This document shows, piece after piece, positions 34,235 to 42,732 of a DNA stretch of 64,000 nt (its first letter is position 1; the number at the start of each line of letters is the position of its first letter). This stretch comes from Nemorincola caseinilytica (lineage in GTDB: Bacteria; Bacteroidota; Bacteroidia; Chitinophagales; Chitinophagaceae), in the NCBI RefSeq assembly GCF_039540515.1, contig NZ_BAABFA010000024.1, positions 62,001-126,000 of the forward strand. Reading direction: 5' to 3'. The notes below the pieces were generated by a model, which had not been told where the DNA came from, made no database searches, and saw only the letters and a list, made by a program, of their open reading frames with translations. Made by a program: the position numbers and the translations under genes.

Positions 34235-34694
34235 TATGGAACGTATCTGCCTTTTCCCCGGAACCTTCGACCCCATTACCCTGGGGCATATCGATGTGGT
34301 AGAGCGCGCAGTGTCCATGTTCGATAAGCTGATAATAGGCGTAGGTATCAATTCTACCAAGCAGCCTATGTTCTCGGTAGAGCAGCGCGTAGGGTGGATA
34401 GGGGAGATATTCAGCCACGATAAGCGCATAGAGGTGATGGGCTATGAAGGCCTCACTGTAGACATATGCCACAAGCTAAAAGCGCAATACATATTGCGCG
34501 GCATACGCTATATTGCCGACTTCGAGTACGAGAAGGCCATAGCCGATATGAACCGTATGCTGGCGCCCGATGTAGAGACGGTCTTCCTTACATGCTCACC
34601 GGCATATTCCACTATATCGTCCACTCTTGTGCGCGATGTGATACGCAATGGTGGCAACGCCCGCCTCTTCCTGCCGCCACAGGTACGTTATTAA
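34227..34694 (+). CDS. coaD: phosphopantetheine adenylyltransferase
   Basis: This 155-aa enzyme makes dephospho-CoA from 4'-phosphopantetheine and ATP, the penultimate step of CoA synthesis. It has the nucleotidyltransferase signature PGTFDPITLGH and the late SPAYSTISSTLVRDV (ISSTxxR). The ATG at 34227 overlaps the rsmD stop (ATGAATGA); another in-frame ATG at 34236 would fit the family equally well. It is the third gene of the DUF3822-rsmD-coaD group. Confidence 0.96.
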   Translation: MNDMERICLFPGTFDPITLGHIDVVERAVSMFDKLIIGVGINSTKQPMFSVEQRVGWIGEIFSHDKRIEVMGYEGLTVDICHKLKAQYILRGIRYIADFEYEKAIADMNRMLAPDVETVFLTCSPAYSTISSTLVRDVIRNGGNARLFLPPQVRY

Positions 34695-34729
34695 GAGCGA
34701 TATTATCACCCGATACCCATACATAGCTC

Positions 34730-35278
34730 ATGCAGGTACTTCTAGAGACCGAAAGGTGCATCATAAGGCCCATTACAATGAATGACATTGCAGGTATGTA
34801 CGAAATGGACAGCGACCCCGGGGTGCATATGTATGTAGGTAAGAAACCTGTGACCTCTATAGAGCAATCGGGAGAAATGATAGCCTCCATCATGCAGCAG
34901 TACCGCGACCTGGGTATAGGCCGCTGGGCCGTAGAAGAAAAGGCCACCGGCAGATTCATAGGTTGGACGGGTTTTAAATTCATTGCCGGGCCAGTGAATG
35001 GCCACGCCAATTATATCGACTTCGGCTATCGTTTCGTAAAGAAGGCCTGGGGCAGGGGATATGCTACCGAGACCGGCCGTGCGGCCCTGCACTACGGTAT
35101 CCGCCACCTCATGTTCAGAGATATTTTTGCCACTACCGATGTGAACAATACAGCATCGCGGCATGTGCTGGAAAAGCTGGGCTTCAGGTATACCCACACC
35201 TTCGCCTACGATGGCGAGCCCACCTGGCGACAGCCTCATGAACCTACTACCTGGTACGAATTGCAGTACGACCAATAG
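34730..35278 (+). CDS. GNAT family N-acetyltransferase (RimJ/RimL-like)
   Basis: This 182-aa protein starts LLETERCIIRPITMNDIAGMY, the typical opening of RimJ/RimL-like acetyltransferases. It has the acetyl-CoA loop KKAWGRGYATE (R/Q-x-x-G-x-G/A) and the final DVNNTASRHVLEKLGF. It transfers acetyl from acetyl-CoA to an amino group of unknown substrate. It is 35 nt after coaD and probably in the same transcript. A bidirectional terminator follows. Confidence 0.93.
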   Translation: MQVLLETERCIIRPITMNDIAGMYEMDSDPGVHMYVGKKPVTSIEQSGEMIASIMQQYRDLGIGRWAVEEKATGRFIGWTGFKFIAGPVNGHANYIDFGYRFVKKAWGRGYATETGRAALHYGIRHLMFRDIFATTDVNNTASRHVLEKLGFRYTHTFAYDGEPTWRQPHEPTTWYELQYDQ

Positions 35279-35284
35279 AAAGAT

Positions 35285-35310
35285 AAAAGGCGACCAAGTG
35301 GTCGCCTTTT
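35285..35310. terminator. bidirectional terminator
   Basis: A perfect 12-bp stem starts with AAAA and ends with TTTT (35285-35296 and 35299-35310), placed between two convergent genes. Confidence 0.88.
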
Positions 35311-35335
35311 ATCATCTTCGTATCGTTAGCAGCCA

Positions 35336-38300
35336 TTACTCGTCGCCGGCGGGTGCGCTCTGGCGGCTGGCATTCTGGCGGGCTTCCAGTATCTCCCTCA
35401 GTTTAGGGTTGCGCTCAAAGAGGCCTTGCATCTTGTCTACTATGGCCTTCATGGTCACAGAATCCCTGCCCTCGTATGCTGCCTGTCCCAGGCCCTGCAT
35501 TATGCTGTAGTGCTGTGCAGCGCCATCGGCCATCGCAAAGCGGCTGTCGTTGTTCAGAGATGCTATCCACTGCAGGTTCTTCTCTGTGCTGCTCATTATC
35601 TTGTTGGCTATCCTGGCTCCTTTCTCTTTCTCGCCCGCATGGTAGTATGCCGCTGCCAGCAGGTAGCCCGAATAGTCGTAGCCATAAGGGTAAGAATGCT
35701 CGGTGATGTTCTTGTTCACCTTATCCAGTATCTGTACGGCCTTGTCCCTCTGTCCTTCGGCTATCAGCTGGTTGGCCAGGAAGGCCGCGTTCATGCGGTA
35801 AGATATCAGCTCGTGACGGTTGGGCTCGTCAAAGTATACGTCCTCCCTTTCTGCGCCACCCCATACGAATTTGTTCATGAACATATCGTAGCTCTTGGCC
35901 GTATTGATGGTACCAAGCACACTTGGGTTCACCCTTACAGAGTCCATCACTTTGAACGGCATCAGGCGGTATACCATACCTTCCATGCGCATGTATTCGC
36001 CGGTGCCTACATAGTCGCTCTGGCGCAGGCCTGCGTCAAAGTATATGGGGCGTTTCCAGCCGTCGCGTGCCACGCCGGCTATTATGTTCAGCACGGCCAG
36101 GTCGCTTTTGGTAGCGGCGTTCTTGGGGAAGGAGAATCGCATATCCGTTACCACGCGTACAGTATCTTCTGCGCCTATGAGGCCACGCGCCACCAGCTCT
36201 TCTTTAGATGGGGTAGGCGTCATGAAGTTCTTCACAGGCATGTAGTTCACTATCTCATCGCCACGGCGTGCTGTCTTGTCGGGGTCGGTGCTGTTCATGA
36301 AATTGCATATGTCCTCCAGGTTGAAGTACCTGTCCTTGGGTATCTTCACTGTTGGCGGCTCGTAGAACTGTACATAGTTATGCTTGTCGCCTATGTAGTC
36401 CTGCTTTTTCCATATCATGGGCACCGGCATGCCATCGTTGGCCCTGTTGTTCAGCTGGTCTATATACCAGTCTATACCCAGCAGGCTGGTGTTGATGATG
36501 CGCACATCCCTGCGGAAGCCTTCTATTTCCTGTATGTACCACAGTGGGTAGGTCTGGTTGTCGCCATAGGTAAAGAGTATGGCATTGGGTGCGCAGCAAG
36601 ACAAGGTGTTGTATGCTGTAGCATTGGCCAGTGTCTTGCGCGAGCGGTCGTGGTCGTCCCACTCTTCGGCGGCCATCAGCACAGGTGCTGCCAGCAGGCT
36701 CACGGCCACAGCGCCATAGGCGGCGCCTGCGCCATTGCCTATGCGTTTGCGCAACATATCATATATCATCAGTGCGCCCAGGCCTATCCATATGGTGAAC
36801 GTATAGGTACAACCGGCAAAGGCATAGTCACGCTCACGCGGCTGTAGCGGCGTCATGTTCAGGAATATACCTATGGCCGCACCCGTGAAGAAGAACAGTG
36901 TGAGCACTGCTATGCCATCGCGCTTGTTGCGGTCGAACTGGTAGATGAACCCGAGTATACCCAGTATAAAGGGCAGGAAATACAGCTTGTTGTGTGCTTG
37001 GTTGCGGCTCAGGTCGCCCATATTGTCCGTATTGCCCAGGCCGCGCATACCGTCTATGAACGATATGCCCGATATCCAGTTGCCGTGGTCGGGGGCGCCC
37101 TGGCCTTCTACGTCGTTCTGCCTGCCGGCAAAGTTCCACATGAAGAAGCGCCACCACATCCAGTTCATCTGGTAGCGGAAGAAGAAGCTGAAGTTGTCGC
37201 GGGCCGTAGGTGTCTCGTTCTCGTCCAGGCCCAGGTAGCTGCGGTAGAAGGATATGTGGCTGGGGCTGTTGTAATCCCATATACGCGGGAAGAAGTGGCT
37301 CTGGCTTTCACCCGTCCTTGGGTCTATACCGAATACAGGATCCGTTTTGCTGCCTACTACCTCGTACACGTCCTTGCCATCCTTCTTCATAGGTGCATAG
37401 GTCTTCTTAGTGGCGTCTACATCTGTCCATACGCTGGTAAAGTATGGGCCGAAGAACAGCGGCTGCTGGCCGAACTGTTCGCGGTTCACATAGTCCAGGA
37501 AGCTCATAGGGTTATCGGGGTTGGTCATGTCTATAGGCACATCGGCACGGGAGCGGATGATGGCCGTGAAGTAGCACGAATAACCGATGATGATGAATAT
37601 GATGCACAGCATACCTGTATGCATCAGGTAATAGCCCTTTTTCTTTGCGAACAGCAGCAGGAAGACCAGCAGTGCCGAAAGCAGCAGCAGGAACACTATA
37701 GCGCCTGTATCGAACGGCATACCAAGGTCGTTAGTGAATACCCTGTCGAATACCGATGCTATGCGGGGTATGTACTGTATGACGCCGAACTGTATGAAAC
37801 CAAGTATCACGCAGCCTACCAGGAATGCTATGATAGTACCCATAGTGGTGGGCTTGTACCGCTTGAAGTAGTAGATCATGGCAAGGGCAGGTATGGTCAG
37901 CAGGTTCAGCAGGTGCACACACACCGACAGGCCCACCAGGAACGACAGCAGCACCAGCCACCTGTCGGCATACTTATTGTCGGCTATCTCTTCCCACTTC
38001 AGCATGGCCCAGAAGGTGAAGGCCGTGAACAGTGATGAGGTAGCATAAACTTCGCCCTCTACGGCCGAGAACCAGAAAGTATCGGAGAAGGTACATGCCA
38101 GTGCGCCTACAAGGCCGGCACCCATAATGGCTACTGTCTGTGCGTTATCGGGCTCGGTATTGCTGCCGGCCACCAGCTTTTTGCCAAAGTGGGTGATGGT
38201 CCAGAACAGGAACAGTATGCTGAAAGAGCTGGCGAATACCGAAAGTGAGTTGATGAAGAAAGCAGCATTGGTAGAGGGTGCGCCCGTCCATGCGGCGGGG

Positions 38301-38503
38301 CCCGAGAAGAGCGCGAAAATGCGCTGCAGCAACATGAAGAAGGGGGCGCCGGGAGAGTGACCCACCTCCAGCTTATAGGCACAGGACAGGAACTCGCCGC
38401 AATCCCAGAAGCTGGTAACGCGTTCCATGGTCATCAGGTACACCGCTGTTGCGATAGCGCACACTACCCATCCCGTAAGGTTATTGACTTTACGATAGTT
38501 CAT
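35336..38503 (-). CDS. DUF2723 family membrane glycosyltransferase-like protein
   Basis: This 1055-aa protein has an N-terminal membrane region of about 12-14 helices up to residue ~620 and a periplasmic C-terminal region of ~430 residues. The N-terminus carries FWDCGEFLSCAYKLEVGHSPGAPFF, located around residues 32-56, the hallmark of DUF2723 (also called glycosyltransferase family 117). By analogy with GT-C protein O-mannosyltransferases, the acidic residues in the first loop would be catalytic. The C-terminal part ends in a TPR-like segment (~residues 930-1040). It may glycosylate exported proteins. It is monocistronic with its own promoter. Confidence 0.92.
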   Translation of the reverse strand: MNYRKVNNLTGWVVCAIATAVYLMTMERVTSFWDCGEFLSCAYKLEVGHSPGAPFFMLLQRIFALFSGPAAWTGAPSTNAAFFINSLSVFASSFSILFLFWTITHFGKKLVAGSNTEPDNAQTVAIMGAGLVGALACTFSDTFWFSAVEGEVYATSSLFTAFTFWAMLKWEEIADNKYADRWLVLLSFLVGLSVCVHLLNLLTIPALAMIYYFKRYKPTTMGTIIAFLVGCVILGFIQFGVIQYIPRIASVFDRVFTNDLGMPFDTGAIVFLLLLSALLVFLLLFAKKKGYYLMHTGMLCIIFIIIGYSCYFTAIIRSRADVPIDMTNPDNPMSFLDYVNREQFGQQPLFFGPYFTSVWTDVDATKKTYAPMKKDGKDVYEVVGSKTDPVFGIDPRTGESQSHFFPRIWDYNSPSHISFYRSYLGLDENETPTARDNFSFFFRYQMNWMWWRFFMWNFAGRQNDVEGQGAPDHGNWISGISFIDGMRGLGNTDNMGDLSRNQAHNKLYFLPFILGILGFIYQFDRNKRDGIAVLTLFFFTGAAIGIFLNMTPLQPRERDYAFAGCTYTFTIWIGLGALMIYDMLRKRIGNGAGAAYGAVAVSLLAAPVLMAAEEWDDHDRSRKTLANATAYNTLSCCAPNAILFTYGDNQTYPLWYIQEIEGFRRDVRIINTSLLGIDWYIDQLNNRANDGMPVPMIWKKQDYIGDKHNYVQFYEPPTVKIPKDRYFNLEDICNFMNSTDPDKTARRGDEIVNYMPVKNFMTPTPSKEELVARGLIGAEDTVRVVTDMRFSFPKNAATKSDLAVLNIIAGVARDGWKRPIYFDAGLRQSDYVGTGEYMRMEGMVYRLMPFKVMDSVRVNPSVLGTINTAKSYDMFMNKFVWGGAEREDVYFDEPNRHELISYRMNAAFLANQLIAEGQRDKAVQILDKVNKNITEHSYPYGYDYSGYLLAAAYYHAGEKEKGARIANKIMSSTEKNLQWIASLNNDSRFAMADGAAQHYSIMQGLGQAAYEGRDSVTMKAIVDKMQGLFERNPKLREILEARQNASRQSAPAGDE

Positions 38504-38523
38504 GATACATTTTTAGAGAGCGA

Positions 38524-38552
38524 CAAAAATAGCAAAAGTTGTCAGTTATCAA
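38524..38552 (-). promoter_or_regulatory. promoter of the DUF2723 gene
   Basis: On the minus strand TTG (38552-38550), an 18-nt spacer and TATTTTTG (38531-38524) lie 20 nt upstream of the ATG. Confidence 0.55.
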
Positions 38553-38746
38553 TACTTTATTGCCCTGCCTATGCCACTACCGGCACACGTTTGCCACATT
38601 GCACCGCATACCTTATAGTATATAGTTACATAGGGCTGATATACAAGGTTCGCTATAAGCAGGATACGGTCTTACACAGTACTACGCAGGTGCATAACTA
38701 TATCTGTAGGATACTATGATGTATTGTTAATGCCATCATAATTTTT

Positions 38747-38778
38747 TTTGGGTCGCATTGTTAAGACACTTAGCTTTG
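38747..38778 (+). promoter_or_regulatory. consensus sigma-A promoter of rpoD
   Basis: TTTG (38747-38750), a 20-nt spacer and TAGCTTTG (38771-38778) match the Bacteroidota -33/-7 consensus exactly. The leader to the rpoD ATG is about 75 nt. Confidence 0.75.
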
Positions 38779-38858
38779 TGATACGATCAGCTTTTATTGC
38801 TTTTACTAGTTGCGAGTTAAATTTTTCCAAACACACACTCAATGTACCGCCTATGTCA

Positions 38859-39728
38859 ATGCGTCAGTTAAAGATCACGAAGTCGATCACCAACCGGGAA
38901 AGCCAATCATTAGAAAAATACCTGCAGGAAATAGGCAAGGTCGATCTCATTACCCCTGAAGAAGAAGTTCAGCTCGCCATTCGTATAAAACAAGGCGACC
39001 AATACGCCCTCGAAAAACTCACAAAGGCCAATTTGCGTTTTGTGGTATCGGTAGCAAAGCAGTACCAGAACCAGGGCCTTTCGCTCAGCGACCTTATAAA
39101 CGAGGGCAACCTCGGTCTCATAAAGGCCGCCCAGCGTTTCGATGAGACCCGTGGTTTCAAGTTCATATCCTATGCCGTATGGTGGATCCGCCAGTCTATA
39201 CTGCAGGCCCTTGCCGAGCAGTCGCGTATCGTAAGGCTGCCGCTCAATAAGGTGGGCCTCAGCAACAAGATCAGCAAGGCATATTCACAGCTGGAGCAGG
39301 AGTACGAGCGCGAGCCATCTACCGAAGAGCTGGCCGAACTGCTGGATATAGGCACCGAAGAGGTAGAGACCACACTGGGCGTGGCCGCAAGGCATGTATC
39401 GGTGGATGCACCCTTCGTAGATAGCGAGGACAATACACTGCTGGATATACTGGAGAACCCCAATTCAGACTCGGCCGATGCAGAGCTCTACCATGGCGAA
39501 TCGCTCCGTTGTGAGATAGAGCGCTCCCTCAGTACCCTCACCGACCGCCAGCGCGATGTGATAAAGCTCTACTTCGGTATAGGTGTTCCCAACCCCATGA
39601 GCCTGGAGGATATAGGAGAGAAATTCTCCCTTACCCGCGAGCGTGTACGCCAGATAAAGGACAAGGCCATCACCAAGCTGCGCACGGCCAGCAGGTGCCA
39701 GTTGCTGAAGACCTACCTGGGCAATTAA
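38859..39728 (+). CDS. rpoD: primary RNA polymerase sigma factor
   Basis: This 289-aa sigma-70 factor directs transcription of housekeeping genes. It starts MRQLKITKSITNRES, the invariant Bacteroidota N-terminus, and lacks the long region 1.1 of E. coli RpoD. Region 2 (SDLINEGNLGLIKAAQRFDETRGFKF, then SYAVWWIRQSI) and region 4 (LTRERVRQIKDKA) are intact. The ATG at 38859 is preferred; an in-frame ATG two codons earlier (38853) is possible. It is preceded by a consensus promoter of the type it recognises and followed by a strong terminator. Confidence 0.97.
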   Translation: MRQLKITKSITNRESQSLEKYLQEIGKVDLITPEEEVQLAIRIKQGDQYALEKLTKANLRFVVSVAKQYQNQGLSLSDLINEGNLGLIKAAQRFDETRGFKFISYAVWWIRQSILQALAEQSRIVRLPLNKVGLSNKISKAYSQLEQEYEREPSTEELAELLDIGTEEVETTLGVAARHVSVDAPFVDSEDNTLLDILENPNSDSADAELYHGESLRCEIERSLSTLTDRQRDVIKLYFGIGVPNPMSLEDIGEKFSLTRERVRQIKDKAITKLRTASRCQLLKTYLGN

Positions 39729-39750
39729 TAGTACTATAATAACATCTCAT

Positions 39751-39785
39751 ATAGCGAAAGCCACCCATGCGGTGGCTTTCGCTAT
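39751..39785 (+). terminator. terminator after rpoD
   Basis: A perfect 15-bp stem (39751-39765 and 39771-39785) with loop CATGC lies 22 nt after the rpoD stop. Confidence 0.85.
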
Positions 39786-39922
39786 TATGTGAGCTTTGGG
39801 GTGGGCCATCCCCGCATATAGGACGTTCCCACTCAAAAAATATACATTCATCATCATTGGCGGTCATGTATCGCTTGCTCACTGTGAAATTTGCCCCGAT
39901 CGCAACTACAATATCTGGTCCT

Positions 39923-40021
39923 ATGAAAAAACGAATGTCTATGGGCGCTCTCGCCCAGAAAGATACATTAGTAGTATGGGTGGTGGTGATACTGCTGGCG
40001 CTGATGCTTATAGCCGTCTGA
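39923..40021 (+). CDS. possible 32-aa single-pass membrane peptide
   Basis: A short frame runs from ATG to TGA: a basic start (MKKRMSMG), a few polar residues and then a 16-residue hydrophobic stretch (VVWVVVILLALMLIAV) to the end. It fits the look of a small membrane protein but has no homology support. It ends where the convergent MBL gene ends (its stop overlaps that gene by one or two nt). I see no clear ribosome-binding site. It could be chance. Confidence 0.3.
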   Translation: MKKRMSMGALAQKDTLVVWVVVILLALMLIAV

Positions 40022-40768
40022 TCACAGCCTGGCCACAGGTATCTTTACATCGTGGTAAAAGAGAAATTGCCAGCCCTCTGCACGGCCTTGTTCGGCATAC
40101 TGCTCGCGTAGCCGCATGGCTTTTTTGCCGTCAAAGTCGTACTTGGCCACATACTTCATCTTCATCTGCTTTAGCTGTGGGGCCTCGTCTCCGCCAAAGA
40201 ACACTTTGTCTGTACCGTCGTCTACCAGGTACACTATGTGCTGCGGGCAATGCCCGCCCGAGTGCATGTAACGTATGTAGCCATTTATAGTGCCGGCCTC
40301 GCCCTGCAGCCAGCGTACCTGACCTGTGGCCAGCAGGGGTTCTATATCCTCGGGGTGGTAAGATGGCAGCCCTGTGGCCAGCGCAAAGTCTGCCTCGGCT
40401 CGGTATATATAGTACTCCGCATTGGGAAAGGTGGTCTTTATAAGGCCGTTCTCATCAGTATACGTCAGGCAGCCGGCATGGTCCTTGTGCAGGTGCGACA
40501 GCAATACTTTGGTCACCTGCCCGGGTTCATAGCCATGGGCGCGCAGGTTGGCATGTATCTGCAGTACACCATCAGCGCCTTTAAAGCCCAGGCCTGTATC
40601 CAGCACCATCACATCCTTATCTGTCACCACCAGGAAGGGCAGTATCTCTACCAGCAGCGATCCCGTAGGGCGGTCGGTAAGCACATCCTTATCAGGGTCG
40701 AAGGGAACGAATTCCTTATCATGACCAATAGTAAAAATGCCTTCCGATAATGGATAGATAGCTGCCAT
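40022..40768 (-). CDS. MBL-fold metallo-hydrolase
   Basis: This 248-aa protein has the metallo-beta-lactamase signature SHLHKDHAG (H92, H94, D96, H97), the earlier VLDTGLG Asp motif and the later HSGGHCPQH and FFGGDEA metal ligands. It is a di-zinc hydrolase of the lactonase/phosphorylcholine esterase-like group; the substrate cannot be told. The -7 box ends 4 nt before the ATG. Confidence 0.93.
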   Translation of the reverse strand: MAAIYPLSEGIFTIGHDKEFVPFDPDKDVLTDRPTGSLLVEILPFLVVTDKDVMVLDTGLGFKGADGVLQIHANLRAHGYEPGQVTKVLLSHLHKDHAGCLTYTDENGLIKTTFPNAEYYIYRAEADFALATGLPSYHPEDIEPLLATGQVRWLQGEAGTINGYIRYMHSGGHCPQHIVYLVDDGTDKVFFGGDEAPQLKQMKMKYVAKYDFDGKKAMRLREQYAEQGRAEGWQFLFYHDVKIPVARL

Positions 40769-40772
40769 ATTG

Positions 40773-40780
40773 CAAAAGTA
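40773..40780 (-). promoter_or_regulatory. -7 element of the MBL gene
   Basis: TACTTTTG on the minus strand ends 4 nt before the start codon at 40768. Confidence 0.55.
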
Positions 40781-40833
40781 GAACGATGGAGGTCTTATTC
40801 AAAGTGCATATTGCGTAACGATAGTATAAAAGA

Positions 40834-40861
40834 AGAACGCCGGCACTGATACCGGCGTTCT
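40834..40861 (-). terminator. terminator of the T9SS cargo gene
   Basis: A 10-bp perfect stem (40834-40843 and 40852-40861) is followed on the minus strand by TCTTTTATA, 26 nt after the stop. Confidence 0.75.
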
Positions 40862-40887
40862 ATACTTATATCGACATTCGTTATTGT

Positions 40888-42597
40888 TTATTGTTTCTCG
40901 AACTTGATGGCCTTCGATCCGCCCATTCCCTTGAGTACCACATAGTATATACCGGGTGCCAGCGAGCCGGTAGCTACCGTTGTCTCGGCCTTAGTTATGT
41001 CTTGTGTGCTCAGTGCCTGGCCGGTCATGTTGTAGATGGTAAGGGTAGCATAGGCCACACCGTCTGTCCTTATGTTCATGGTCTCGCTTACGGGGTTGGG
41101 GTACAGCTCTACCCGGGTAAGGGCCGCATGCTGCACACCCGTTACAGGCAGCGGTATCTTGCTGTATACCGTATTGGTCATCACCACAGGGTTCACATCA
41201 AAGTATATGCCTACACGGTTGGCTATGGTGGTGCCCGGTGTCAGCGTGGTCTTTGCATTTATCGTGAAGGTGACCATGCCCCTGCATATCTCGTCGGCAT
41301 GATGGGTGGTATCGGGCAGCAGTATGTTCGGGAAGTCGAATTTCAGTATGTTGCTGCCACCGCTCGTCATTGTCGATACCATATAGGTGTGAGTGCTTGC
41401 GCCGCGCACCATGGTGCTCACATCCAGGTAATTCGACAGGGTGTCCATTATGTGTATGTTGTACGCAGTGTCGGTACCCGTGTTCTCGAACTCCAGCAGA
41501 TATTCCAGCCTTTGGCCGGCGGTTATATTGCCTGTAGGCGTTACCGATTTCTGGTTCGGGTCATAGGCTGCGCGTACCGTATCGCACCGTACCACTATAT
41601 TGTTGGCAGGGTAGGTGTCGCTGGTGGTAGGTAGTACGGTGTATTTGGTATTCACGGTATCGCCTATTGTCAGTGCGGCAACAGGTGTCACCTTCACGGT
41701 GAACATTTTAGGAGTAGTAGAGGAGATCGTACCGGCATCGAACAGAACGCTTGTGCCAACTACAGTGTGGCTGGCGGCCGGCGTTATAGAAGTGTAGCTG
41801 AACTTTGGCCCGAACTCGAATTTTACCGTTGTTGCTGTGCCGGTGCAGGCAGAGTTGTACACCAGTATGTCGGCCCTGTTGGCAAGAGGACCTGCATTGG
41901 CTGGCCTGAATGTTGCCGATATGCCAAGGTCGAAGCCTGAGGCTGAGCCGCACTGCAGCAGCCAGTACTTGGGTATGTGTACCGTGGACGGGAACATAGG
42001 TATGGTATCATATATCACATCCATCGACGGGCAGGATACCATGCCTGCAGGCGGCACCACCGCCGTGAATTTGTATATGGTGCCCGGAGGGCCATATGCC
42101 CTGTAGTCGTAAGAGCAGTATGCCGGTATGGTATCTACAGGTACGCCTGCCGAGTCCACTCTTATTAGGCCGGGGGCCACTATGCCGTGGTCTGCGGCAT
42201 CCAGTACACAGTTGCTGTTAAGGTCGGCCCACGCCTCCAGCCATATGTGGCTGCATGGTATGAATTCGTGCGAGTATATGGCCGAGTCGAAACGGGTGAA
42301 ATTGTTCTTCAGTACATGTTTTACTGTGTAGGTGCCCGCTGTGGCATAGACGTGTGCTGGTGTCAGCGTGGCACCGCCGCTCATACAGAAGATGGTGAGC
42401 GAATCCATGGTGCCGTCTCCGTAATAGGACAATAGTTTCAGGCCGCTTATACAGCCTGTGATGTTGACCACACCGCTGGAAGACATACAGGAACTATCCA
42501 CGAACATCTGTGCGGTAGTAATGGATTGTGCCCTGGCGGCGTTGCGGCCAAAAAGCATCAGCATGCCTAACAGGCATAGGTAAAAGGTCTTTTTCAT
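40888..42597 (-). CDS. T9SS-secreted protein with C-terminal sorting domain
   Basis: This 569-aa protein has a Sec signal peptide (MKKTFYLCLLGMLMLFGRNAARAQ). An N-terminal PKD-like region is at about 30-105. A large beta-rich DUF11/DUF7619-like region contains AAYDPNQKSVTPTG and LEYLLEFENTGTDTAYNI. The C-terminal ~75 residues are a type A T9SS sorting domain: VELYPNPVSETMNIRT, IYNMTGQ, and a final LAPGIYYVVLKG...KFEKQ. It should be exported through the type IX system and anchored or released at the surface. No enzyme domain is visible; an adhesin-like role is likely. Confidence 0.92.
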   Translation of the reverse strand: MKKTFYLCLLGMLMLFGRNAARAQSITTAQMFVDSSCMSSSGVVNITGCISGLKLLSYYGDGTMDSLTIFCMSGGATLTPAHVYATAGTYTVKHVLKNNFTRFDSAIYSHEFIPCSHIWLEAWADLNSNCVLDAADHGIVAPGLIRVDSAGVPVDTIPAYCSYDYRAYGPPGTIYKFTAVVPPAGMVSCPSMDVIYDTIPMFPSTVHIPKYWLLQCGSASGFDLGISATFRPANAGPLANRADILVYNSACTGTATTVKFEFGPKFSYTSITPAASHTVVGTSVLFDAGTISSTTPKMFTVKVTPVAALTIGDTVNTKYTVLPTTSDTYPANNIVVRCDTVRAAYDPNQKSVTPTGNITAGQRLEYLLEFENTGTDTAYNIHIMDTLSNYLDVSTMVRGASTHTYMVSTMTSGGSNILKFDFPNILLPDTTHHADEICRGMVTFTINAKTTLTPGTTIANRVGIYFDVNPVVMTNTVYSKIPLPVTGVQHAALTRVELYPNPVSETMNIRTDGVAYATLTIYNMTGQALSTQDITKAETTVATGSLAPGIYYVVLKGMGGSKAIKFEKQ

Positions 42598-42732
42598 AAG
42601 GTCTCTTTTTAGGTTAAGATATTGGGTACTATCCTAATAGACGTTCGATCGCTGCAAATGGTTGGTAAGATGCGGAAATACACTTCCTTGGGAAGTGTAA
42701 AGCAAAGCGGATATCAACGCTGTGATAATGAC

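Noticed and set aside
35426..36847. Open frame of 473 codons on the plus strand
   Set aside because: Antisense to the DUF2723 gene, low-information composition; a by-product of the codon bias.
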